Assembly: GCA_021234155.1 (NCBI GenBank)
Contig: JAJEKV010000890.1
Span: forward strand, 1-64,000
Length of the DNA stretch: 64,000 bases
Reading direction: 5' to 3'
Source: Isoetes taiwanensis
Lineage: Eukaryota; Streptophyta; Lycopodiopsida; Isoetales; Isoetaceae
Shown: positions 1-9,641 of the stretch, piece after piece
Layout: every line of letters begins with the position of its first letter
Position numbering within the stretch: the first letter of the stretch is position 1
Position numbers and translations under genes: made by a program
The notes under the pieces: generated by a model
The model's input: the letters and a program-made list of their open reading frames with translations, nothing else
Database searches by the model: none
Told to the model about the DNA's origin: nothing

Positions 1-723
1 GTGATAATTAAAACAGATTTGCATTGTCTAATGGTCCTTAAGCTGTTATATCCTTTATTTTGCAAGTGCCAATTATTCTTGGTAACACGTAGCAGAACTC
101 CCTGCTAAGATGGAATATTTTCCATTTATGCAGCTTTCGTTTATCTAGGCCTGTCAATTATAATGGTCATATTCGTGTGAACGTTTTATCAGGAACTGAC
201 AAGTTATGCAGGACCATGGCTTCCAAGAAGGGCACAGGTAAGGATTATGATTCTATAGTTTTTGTCATGAAGGCCAACTTTACATGTGATTCAAGAATTT
301 TGCTTCTGAATATTCCAGGGCCGGGATTGTATAGCAGTTTTTGGAACCGTGGCATCTGAAATTGCACAGTAAAACATCATTTAAGGATATTATGAGGTAT
401 ATTTCCTCTTCGTATACGTTCCATGAAGTGGAAATTATGTTCTTCCAAGAAGTGCATGTTGCACGCATATCTCCATTTCCTTCGTACAAACAGCAAAGGT
501 GCCTCTAAAACAGCCACGATGGGAGAAATTGTAACATTCAAAAATTAAATTTCATTCAAACAGTTGCGATATCCACCTTTTTGCTTCTGTTGCATCAGTT
601 TATTTTTGGCTTTTCTGTGACTACATAGAGTTGTGGCTAAGGAGAGTTGTATTTGCTTGCCGATTACTGGACCGTGCAAACACTGTGTACTATTGAGTTG
701 CATAGTGGTATGGCATAAAAATT

Positions 724-998
724 TTATCTTTGCGTATTTTGGACACAATGGAAATGAATCCACATCCTTTGTGGGCAAGAATGCTTTGTTGTGATGCGAT
801 TGTTGTTGTTAATGGGATTGTAGACCTCGATTGCGTCCAGATGTAGAGTTTCACTAAATCCTATTGTTTCCATGTAAATCAAGCCATAATCTGCTAGATT
901 TGCAAAGTTTGCACCTTCATAAATTCTTTTAACTTCAGTATAACTTCTTGCGCTGTTGCTGGCAAATCTAGGGTCCTTGCCAGTGCACAATAGGGGAC
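724..998 (-). CDS. Candidate exon of an unrecognised protein
   Basis: On the minus strand an acceptor-like ACAG at about 1002-999 opens a frame of about 91 codons that runs to a stop at 724. Its composition looks like real protein: a DPRF segment, an alternating region with NFANLADYGL, and the stretch LHLDAIEVYNPINNNN. That stretch weakly recalls the strand-turn of F5/8-type (discoidin-like) beta-sandwich domains, but one short exon cannot establish this. No donor site is clear near the 3' end, so the exon could stop earlier than the stop codon. It lies downstream, on the same strand, of the interrupted exon at 1919-2364, and the two may belong to one gene. The flanking stretches 1-723 and 999-1918 show no other coding signal that I trust. 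Confidence 0.3.
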
Positions 999-1918
999 CT
1001 GTGTTCTTTGGAAGCCATGTCTTTATTTTGCACTAGGTATAAGTTCATGTTGTATATTGTTTATGCAAAATGTTGCTCAATGCATGCTTCTGTTATAAAT
1101 GCCAAGATGAATGACTCTGCCATTTCTATTTCTGATTTGAGAGGTTGTTTATTTGCGTGTTCTCATCCCTCTCTTTTTCTCCATTACATCATATTTTCAT
1201 GCTCTGCTTCTGTGTTGGATGTTCTGCAGCATGTTAAAATCTCAGATGTACGAGAGGTTGAAACCTCAGCTTGATGTCGGAGGTCATTCAAAAGGGCAGT
1301 AGACGTGCACAACTGATTTGTATTTTCTGGCGCATTTAAAGAACAAAGAAGAGTTTGTCTTTTAAGTTTGTGTGTGCACAACAAATTTCTGTTTGGACGT
1401 CATTCATAGCCATATTCAGATCTTATGGATCGTTTTGGCATGCGGCCCATGGTTTTTAAAATATTATGTCTGTTCTTTCTAGCTGAAACCCATTTCTGAT
1501 AATCAATATTGTTGGTTTCTGTTGTGCAGTTGCTCCATCATAAGCAAATATGTGGCAGTGTATGCCCCCTATCTGTTAATCGTTTGTATCAGGATGGATA
1601 AACCAATGCTCTTTATTCTAGGCTGCATGGGAGGTAGATGGACAAACCAATGCTTTTTATTGCTAGAGGTAGAGTTGAGGATCTTCCACATCTTCTAGCC
1701 AAATTACTGGGTGACAAACCAGATGATGAATGAGAACACTCGGATGTTGGGCTTCTACTTCACCTAGCATACTGTCAGCTCTTATAACTTGGTCATTAAT
1801 GTGCTGTCCATATGTTTGATGTCGTAGCATATGCCTTCCTTCCAGATAGTTGCATTTGTGCTAACAGTTCAATGTCTCATAGTTCTGGTCTAACTTAATT
1901 CAGGTGCTTAATGCTTAC

Positions 1919-2364
1919 CAAGTGTGTACAACAAACTAAAGATGGAAGCTTTTTCGTACCAGCAGAATGCACTTGCATAATGCATTCATCACCAAAAAGA
2001 AAGTTTGGGAGGTGATTTTTTATTACCAGATTGAGAGGATCAGCAAAGTTTTTTAAATGATTGAACTTCATAATGCTGGATCCAATGTTCAGAGGTCCTT
2101 GATCATTCCCATTCAAGCTGCTTTTAACATTTATTATGAATTTACTCTCCTTTCCAGTAAAGGGATCAATCACTAATTCCATCAAGCAGCTTTGTCTGAC
2201 CCTTTTGTCAGTGTTGCCATCCAGTTTATTCCATGTATCCCTGTGACACCTGCATTTTTCAGCATGTCAACAAACTGCTGCTTGGCCCCTTTTTTGGGTG
2301 CCCTCTCATATGCTAAATGGAGTTTCAGAAGACCCACACATGCGAACCCACAAGTGGTATAATT
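1919..2364 (-). pseudogene. Interrupted exon of an unrecognised protein
   Basis: Two minus-strand reading frames abut here. The upstream part (about 2364-2190) contains YERAPKKGAKQQFVDML and GVTGIHGINWMATLTKG and stops at a TGA. A few bases later a second frame starts at MELVIDPFTGKES and runs to a good donor (CTTG|GTAAGC) at 1919/1918. The amino-acid composition and the donor suggest one real exon broken by a small indel, either a pseudogene lesion or a sequence error. I do not recognise the family. It may belong with the candidate exon at 724-998. The stretch from 2365 to 3600 is AT-rich, and I see nothing in it that I can support. Confidence 0.3.
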
Positions 2365-3614
2365 GTTACATCTTATAACTCATACATGCTTCTTGCATCT
2401 GTTAAGAGCTTTGTACAAACTGCTAAAAACGTTGGAAGTGTATTTCAAGCAGAAACATGTCTTCTGATAATGCAATCATAAATATGATTGCCAGCAACAC
2501 GGCCACTGCATTTTTATTCTTAAAAGATAAATGTTAATAACCATCTAGAATTCCTTTTTCCTGGATATTCAGTTAGCTCTTGTTAATGACTTATATGAAA
2601 TTTGGGCGTGTCCTGTCATCCATCTCCCTCTGGATTGTAACTGTTTTTCGTTTGCTGTGATATGCGGGCGAGGGAAAAAGGTAAACAAAAGACACAAAGG
2701 TCCCACCGATTCCAGCAACAAGTTTGTGTCCATCTTCTTTCCCCGTGTTCAACAACTAGACTGGCCAGATCCACTATATCTGTTGCTGTAGCAATCTTGA
2801 CTAGACCCAGCAGATTGAGACCAAAGTAATTGCATGACTTCTAGCTACTAGCTATCAAAATAGCCTGAATAAACTCATCTCTCCTTATAAAGGAATGCAT
2901 TTTCTTGGTAGCTTAAGTGCGCTTTCATTATAGTCATTGCTATAGGAAACAAAAAACTCTAATCTTCACAGCTAATGTCGAATATTTCTAGCTAGGGGTT
3001 CATACAACAAAGACAAATTTTTGAGATTTATATGTATGATGCAAAGCGCTGATTATGAGAAATGTATCGTGTTAAGTTTCCCTTGCGGTTCTATTTTATG
3101 GCTCTTGTTTCATGTTGCCTTTTGGTGATGACGCTTTTCGAGTTTGATTTTCAGGGAGTTTAAATTGGGAAATTAAAAACCGCTTTATAAGACACAATCT
3201 TAAATAAACTCATTAAGTCACTTTAAATTGCCCTTTAAAGCCACTAATGCTAAAATTTGGCAAATAACACGACCTCAACTTAGAGGTACTCGTATAAATT
3301 ATGTCCATAAACAGGTTTGAGCTTTTATGTTTGGTTTCTATTTGTAGTTTGGGAGGGTGAAAACGTCGCATGATTAAATTCCTCTGTAATGAACCTGATT
3401 AAGTTGGAGTTCCTCCAGGTTATCCTGCTCCCCAGGAGGAGTTAGAAACTAGAACCAAGTCTGCCTATGGCTTCAACTACTTGCTTTTGTCAGGAATTCT
3501 CTAGCCCGACTCAAGCTTGCATATTGTGTCCTTTGCTGATGGTATTTTTAAATTGTATAATTGTAGGGCCCTTGCTCATGTTATGGACTCTGACTCTGAG
3601 ATCAGCTCTCACAG

Positions 3615-3712
3615 AGCAACATAGAAGAAATGAGAGCCCATAATGAAACTTGTGACCTCTTCAAGCAACATAGAAGAAACGAGAGCCCATAATGAAACTT
3701 GTGACCTCTTCA
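3615..3712. repeat. 49-bp tandem duplication
   Basis: Two nearly identical 49-bp units sit side by side, each containing AGCAACATAGAAGAAA and ending in GACCTCTTCAAG. They differ at about one base, so the duplication is recent. It lies in non-coding sequence. Confidence 0.85.
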
Positions 3713-4130
3713 AGGTCTTACTGCTAATACGTGTACATAACGACGAAGTGAGTAATTAAACAGCCGATTTTGGATAAATCGACATGCAAACTCTATCATC
3801 TCCAAGAAGTTAAGGATATAATGGCTCGGGGGAAAACTTTTGCAATTTGGTAGAATGTTGTGTCTCCATATGCATTATGCTTTGCCTTTCAGGGTAAATT
3901 ATTTTATGACTTTAGGTTGCATGGATTAGGTCACCTTTTGTAGATCAATGACCTTGGAGAACAATAAGAAATGTACAATTCATAGTATGATTGTTCTTTG
4001 AAGTCCAAACTTATAGTGGTCATTTGGAGTGCTCGTCTAAGACAATCCTAGATCGTTCATTGGAGTACCCCATTCTTCTTTGTTCTTACCCCTCTTATAG
4101 TGGTCATTTGGAGTGTGTGTCCAAGACATC

Positions 4131-4359
4131 CTAGATTGTTCATTGGAGTACCCTTCACGTTCCCTCCATAATCAAGTCTTGCGCTTACAGACTTAAACTT
4201 CTTGGTTTCATTAAGACTATTACAAGTAATTTGAATGGTTGGGTCTAGATTGTTCATTGGAGTACCCTTCACGTTCCCTCCATAATCAAGTCTTGTGCTT
4301 ACAGACTTAAACTTCTTGGATTTCATTAAGACTATTACAAGTAATTTGAATGGTTGGGT
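4131..4359. repeat. 114-bp tandem duplication
   Basis: Two units (4131-4244 and 4245-4359) start with CTAGATTGTTCATTGGAG and differ by one substitution and one inserted T. A diverged partial third copy of the unit start lies upstream at about 4021-4075. The open frame that crosses the array repeats its own sequence because of the duplication and is not a gene. Confidence 0.85.
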
Positions 4360-4448
4360 TTGCGGATTTAGAGGTGATAGAAAAAGCCAAATGTTTGAAA
4401 TCATTCCCTTTTTGGCTTTTTTTTTTCCTTATCACCAATTTCTTTTTC

Positions 4449-4494
4449 TAGCCTCTTTGTATTTCTAGCCTCTTTGTATTTCTAGCCTCTTTGT
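4449..4494. repeat. 17-bp tandem repeat at the broken end of the retroelement
   Basis: The unit TAGCCTCTTTGTATTTC occurs about 2.7 times. The last, partial unit ends exactly where similarity to the retroelement (copy B, from about 12539) begins, so the array marks the truncation breakpoint of copy A. Confidence 0.8.
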
Positions 4495-5568
4495 AACATC
4501 ATATATAGATTCTACAATCCATGATGCTTTGATTTTATCTTTTTGAAAAAAGTTGAACTTTGCTAATTTGTTCTCGCAGATACTTGGCCATAGGTCGACA
4601 AACATGCCTAGACATGCTGCTATCAGAGAGGCTAACTGCGAAAAAATGGAGTGGTGTGCACTAGTTATCCATCTATAACTATTCTTGTGCGCTTTGAAAA
4701 TTCCAAGCATATAGGGCAGATCCTTTGTTTCCAAGGCCCATTCTCCCAGAAAGCCTTGGGCTTCTGTAGCAATTCTTTCTGTAATATCTTGTGGAGTAAA
4801 CTGCTCCAGACAAAAATCTTCACTATTTAGCCTGAGCAATGCTTCCTCCCTTATGTGTTTGGGGCAGATAAATGAGGGATTATTTGCGGCCTTGTCAACG
4901 CCAGCAATATAGAAATTGTTGACCAGCCAATCTATATTATTGATGACAGCGGCATCATTGATATGAAACTTCTTTGGGATTTTATTATTTTTAACGAACT
5001 TTTTGGCTAAGATGTAAGCTCTCTTTAGAATTTCTTTCTTGCACTCTTTAATAAGGGCTTGGTCCATGTTGGTGATGCTGTGTTTGTGTACAGTAAAAAA
5101 CTGTTCCGTAGTGCTCAGTATTTCTCTTCTAAACTGCATAAGGGTAAAGGGCCGGTCTGGTATATGGTTAAGACCATTCTTGAGCCATCCCTTCAAGGCC
5201 TTGCTATGTATCAGACTTAGATCTGTCGTCCTAATGTGTCCAATATCCTTAGATATGTATTTCTTAAGTGAAGGATTGGCACAGGGGCATGGGTTCTCCT
5301 CTTCTTGTGCAAATACCACTTTGGGTTTGTATAACATGCTTCTGAGGTTACCTACAAACCTCCACCCAAAGGTGGTTTTTTGCCACATATCCTCTCCAGT
5401 TTCTCCCAAAACTGAGGTAAGCACATCCTTAAAGATGTGACTGAACTTTATCTTTTCCACGCTTTTGGAGAAGAAATTAAAATGCACATACTTGTTTTGA
5501 TGTTTATCCCTTATTGTCTTGAGTCTCCACTTCCCCTCGGCATTCCTGAGCAAGAATCTGCTTTTGTT
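4494..5568 (-). CDS. Reverse transcriptase exon (exon 3), copy A, N-terminal half
   Basis: The frame is open from an acceptor (AATTTACAG) at 5569 to the truncation, about 358 codons; the last ten or so residues before the stop at 4465 come from flanking DNA. In order it holds a basic start (KWRLKTIRDKHQNK), a helical lysine-rich segment (ECKKEILKRAYILAKKFVKN), and the first RT block, LGIFKAHKNSYRWITS. That block corresponds to the GLPKxHK...R.I.S block of Penelope-like elements. Motif A with its catalytic Asp, motif B and the YxDD box are missing because the copy is broken, so it cannot encode an active enzyme. In copy B the same stretch is split over several frames. The protein would act on element RNA as template. 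Family assignment rests on motif spacing, not on a database search. Confidence 0.75.
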
Positions 5569-5903
5569 CTGTAAATTTATGATTAACCAAACTTAATGTT
5601 AAAAGAGGTATTCCTTATGAAAAAATAAAAACACCTTACCCTCAACACTTTCCCTTATTTTTTACCCTCAATATGGGTCGTGCCTCCTTTATTCTGATTC
5701 TTGGCATACTAGCCTTTTCTTATTTCTTGCCCAAAGGGCTACTTGCCTTGCAAGCTCTCTGGATACTAATTTGGATTTCTATATGCATGTATTCCGAGTG
5801 TTCTGATGTAAGCTGGGTTAGATTTAATTGCATTTCATTCAATAGATAAACTATTACGCAATACAAGCATAGACTGAAATTCCTGAAATATGATAATAAA
5901 TAC
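5569..5903 (-). other. Intron 2 of copy A
   Basis: Donor GAG|GTATTTATT at 5904/5903 and acceptor TTTACAG at 5569 bound a 335-bp AT-rich segment with several stops. Copy B has the same borders and 332 bp. Exon 2 ends and exon 3 begins in phase 0, so splicing joins the two frames cleanly. The border is seen in the sequence; actual splicing is inferred. Confidence 0.65.
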
Positions 5904-7553
5904 CTCCATGGTTTTCAGAATTTGAGAGTAGTTGGCTTAACCACGGCCGTACGTCCATAGTTTTCACTTGCTGGTTTGTTGACCGAGTTCTCCATGTTGT
6001 TGTGATTAGTATGAGCAGAAGCGGTATCAGTTACTCCAGTGCTAGAGCAAGATGCAGTAGGTGTTTTCTTTTGGTATTTAGGAGGCATGATAACCTCCCA
6101 AGTCATCTTCCATTTTTCTTTTTCCTTCTCTAGCAGGTACCTCTCGCTTGTTATCTCTGTCCTCCAATTCCAATGAGTCCTTCAAGAACTTTTTGGCCTT
6201 ATTGTCTTTTCTAGAAAATCTGCTGTCTTTGTGTTGCCAAATTCTTGTTTCAAACACCACCAGATTATCCTCAAAGATATTTGCTAGTCATCTTGATCAT
6301 GGTATCCCTGACCTTAAGATACCCGATGTAGGCTATAGCTCCTGCCCTCATGCCTTCAGAATTCATGAGCTTATGAAACCCGATAGAACCCAGACTTAGA
6401 AGATTTTTCGGGCCGGATTTTGTCCGTGCTATTCATGATGTACCACACAGCTTGGTCATACCAGGTAATTGTATCTTTGCAGTTAGTAACACCCGTTCTG
6501 CCATATCTGTCACAGCAGCACTTTAAAAAAGGGCAAAAGGTACGCCACATCTTCCTAACATACAGATCATGCCTGTTTTCATTAGTCTTGGCCATATGGC
6601 CCTTCTGTCCCACATAAATTCCATTATTGCGGTCACATTTCTTGGCAAAAAACTGCGTAGTGAATGGAAGGTCCACTATTATCTTGTCTATCCTTTTGGT
6701 AAAGGTGTCCGTCTCTTAATGACTGTTCAATCTCAGCATCTGTTATGTTACAGAGACTAATGAGTACACTAGTGTTGATCGGGGCCAGTACCCCCAAGTT
6801 GTGCGTGTGCCAAAAACCTTGCTCACAGCTAACACCCTGCAGCTCTGCCAGTCTTGTAGACAGTATGGGGAAATGGTAGCAATTATACAAAGTGAGCTTT
6901 TTAAGTTCATAGTTTTCAAGCTCATCCTGTATCAGCTGTGCTTCTGGTTCCACTTCTATTTCAGTTTTAAGATCTAACATATCATTCTGCTCCTCCTCGG
7001 ACAGCATGTCGATGCTAAACAAGCAATTGGTCATTGTTGCAGTCTGTTCTTCTTTCTTTTTCGGTTGCTTCACCAATCTGGCCTTGTTAATGGGTGGATA
7101 CATGACCTCCAGTCCGTTTGCCTTTTGGATTGCTGTCACCCCTTTTATAAATTTCAGCAGATCCCTGCTTTCCTCCTTCTCGGCTTCATAATGTGCTACA
7201 GGAAGCATTTCATAAATCTCATCTATAATCTTCATGCAATTGACCACATCATTTTCAGGCTTGTTAAGTCTGGAAACTAGCTCAAACATATTGTTCATGC
7301 CTACAAAAGTGACTACTGATATGTCCCCATCTTCGAGTCCAGCTTCCTTCTTGATGAAATATTTATGAATTTCCGGTCTGATGATGCATCCAATCATAAG
7401 CTGGACAGCTTTGTTTGGTGGCCAGATCCTCGTATTTCCATATCCCAAACTAGCAACATCCGGATACCAACTCGGTGCGCCTTCCAAAGGCTTTCGAATG
7501 ATCTCAACTTCTGAATTCTCCACGTCCTCGTCATTAATGCTTTGCAATGCTTC
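5904..7553 (-). CDS. Large middle exon (exon 2) of the retroelement, copy A; novel protein region
   Basis: About 550 codons run between an acceptor (TGCACAG) at 7554 and the donor at 5904. The first 305 codons are in one frame: an acidic start (INDEDVENSEVEIIRKP), then PSWYPDV, IWPPNKAVQLMIG, a helical region around NNMFELVSRLNKPEND, a lysine-rich KQPKKKEEQ linker and an acidic EIEVEPEAQ stretch. After about 6670 the reading continues in another frame with FFAKKCDRNNGIYVGQKG, a Cys-rich FCPFLKCCCDRYG and a charged region containing KKFLKDSLELED, ending in a Ser/Thr-rich tail. Two or three frame changes interrupt it; copy B is open where copy A is broken (14488-14078), so some are errors or independent lesions. 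I do not recognise a domain. Position suggests a gag-like or accessory N-terminal part of the RT polyprotein. Confidence 0.6.
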
Positions 7554-9275
7554 CTGTGCATGGCAGTCAGATGTAAGTCAGCTTTAAATACTAGAGCATT
7601 TTTTTACGATCTCTGGATATCCTTTTAAAGCACATCACTGTTTGACATTCCTATCATTTACAATCCGAGACTGTTTATACCAGCTTTTATGCTGAGACTT
7701 GAAATGCATGCTACTCACATATCCAAAAAGCAGATGGCTGAAATGGACAGGATCCTTAAGCCTCACATTGGTTATACCAATGCCCTGAAATCTCAGAATA
7801 TATCCGTTGCCGTTTTCGGTTCCCAGAACCTACTCGAAGCATCCATCCTTACCATTCCCTCTAGAGGTCCTGGTAGATCAGGACTTATCAGTTCCCAAAC
7901 TAGGTTGGGAGAACCTTAAGGGCCTGTCCACTTCCTGGTTCTTTTTTCTTATCTTGTTATTATTTTCCATGATCCAATCCCTGGATTATTCCCAAGCCTT
8001 CACCCTAATATACTATATGCTGCAGCCCATAGCTCAACCATTATAGATATTTTTCCCTTTTCTGCTCAATTTATGCAAACCTTTAATATAGAAAATGCAA
8101 TCCAGATTCCTCTTTATTTCTTTTATGCTCAGAAGTCTAAATTATTTTTCTGCCACCATCAATGGTTAAACATTCGATTCAGAATCCTTAAAATTTAAAG
8201 CCACCCCATAACCAGTGCCACCGTCTATTTCAGAGTTTCTGCCCTATAACGGCTTTCTTATTATGCTGGTGTATTTAAACAGCCTACATTCTTAAATACA
8301 AGCTTAAGGGCCATAAGGGCCTGTTCAATTCCTAGTTCTTTCCACTTTTATCTTTACTTTTTTCATAATCCAATCCCTAGACTATTCTCAAGCTTTTACT
8401 TTAATATATTATCTGTTGCACTCCGTAGCACAGGCATAATTTTTTCCTTTTTTTGGTTTATTTATACAAGACCTCTATTATAGAAAATGCAAAGTAGATT
8501 CCTATGTATTCCCTTCATGCTCAGAAGTCTGACGTATTTTTCTACACCATTAATGTTTAAACATTGAATTCAGAATCATGTCAGGCTTTGAGGTAAATAC
8601 TGCAACCGTTTATTTCAGCATTTATGCCCTATACTGGCTTTTCTTTTTATGCTGTTGTGTTCAGACCACATATATTCCTGAATACAAACTTGTAAAACAG
8701 ATTAACTTATTCTAGATAATCCCATCCCTGGTATGTCAAATACAAAAACCAAAATTCTATTCAATCAACATGCTCAAACGATTGCTCACAATGCTGACAG
8801 CTTTGCCATAATGATAAACTTTGCATTAAACATGTCTTTTCAAAATATAATGCATAGAGTTTTGCTTAAAAAAAACGCACACCTCAAGCTTACATTCTAT
8901 TTGTCTCTCCTTCATTGAACACCTATTTCCAGATCCAGAGTATCATTCATGTAAACTTGAAACATGCTTACCGTGTCATATAGCAGTGAAACTACTATTA
9001 CTTTGCAAAAGAAAGAAGTATTCAAAGTCAAATTGCTGCCATAGTTGCACTGTCTTGTGCACATGTCTTGGATCCCACACAAACGATTTTGGAGGAGTTA
9101 GACAGGTTACCTGCATTGAAACATGCACAAGTTAGCTTTAAACAAGGTAACCATGCAAGCAATGACAGGTAAGCAGTTGTCTAAACTCGGCTCTTCGCCC
9201 TTCACCAAAATAAAATCGAAATAGCATGCATAGAAGCAGATAAAAAATTTTTAACCAGCAGATTTACTGCTGAAC
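7554..9275 (-). other. Intron 1 of copy A, with an internal 0.4-kb tandem duplication
   Basis: A donor-like CAACCAG|GTTCAG at 9276/9275 and acceptor TGCACAG at 7554 bound 1722 bp without a long frame; copy B has 1724 bp with the same borders. Both flanking frames are in phase 0. Inside, two diverged units of about 0.39 kb (7918-8306 and 8315-8692) share AAGGGCCTGT, TATAGAAAATGCAA, ATGCTCAGAAGTCT and AAACATT. Read-through without splicing would instead end exon 1 three codons later at a stop. Confidence 0.55.
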
Positions 9276-9641
9276 CTGGTTGGGTGCTACGAAATCCGTG
9301 TCATCCACTTCTTGTTCATTGATTCCTTGCTGTTGCTCTGCTTCCATTGCCTCAAAACTGTCTGCTATACTTGTGATTTCAGGGCAGCCTGCTTCCTTGC
9401 TGTTGATGCCTTCGTCATTGTTGGCCTTGAAGAATTTCTTAACTGTGCTAGCCTTAGTAGGTGCAACATAAGCCAGATTATATTTCTGCACGATTTTTTC
9501 CAAGAACCCCTTGCTTGGCTGTGCTATATTCTCCGCATCCATTTTGCACAGCGTCTTCAAATCCAAACCGGCCTTATCTATGAGGTCTAGAAGCTTAGCT
9601 CTAGTAAACCCTCTATTCTGGGATCCTTCGTGCTTCCCCAT
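9276..9641 (-). CDS. N-terminal exon (exon 1) of the retroelement, copy A
   Basis: I start it at the ATG at 9641 (MGKHEGSQNRGFTRAKLLDL), because the similarity to copy B becomes protein-like from there and both copies keep an ATG at this place. The 122 codons include a short helical domain (RGFTRAKLLDLIDKAGLDLK), a KGFLEKIVQKYN segment and an acidic, Gln-rich tail (EAMEAEQQQGINEQEVDD). The frame ends three codons past a good donor, and splicing there would join it in phase 0 to exon 2. The N-terminal 60 or so residues could be a small helical nucleic-acid-binding or SAP-like fold, but I do not recognise one. It is probably the N terminus of the element polyprotein, or alternatively a separate short ORF. 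Confidence 0.55.

Noticed and set aside
4057-4404. 115-codon minus-strand frame with an internal repeat
   Set aside because: The repeat comes from the 114-bp tandem DNA duplication. The frame has no motif and differs in coding quality from the neighbouring RT exon.
5039-5440. 133-codon plus-strand frame opposite the reverse transcriptase exon
   Set aside because: It is the antisense shadow of the RT frame and is not maintained in copy B.
6570-6660. NNGIYVG in exon 2 as a possible GIY-YIG endonuclease
   Set aside because: Only the letters GIY match. The partner YIG strand and the downstream Arg and Glu pattern are absent.
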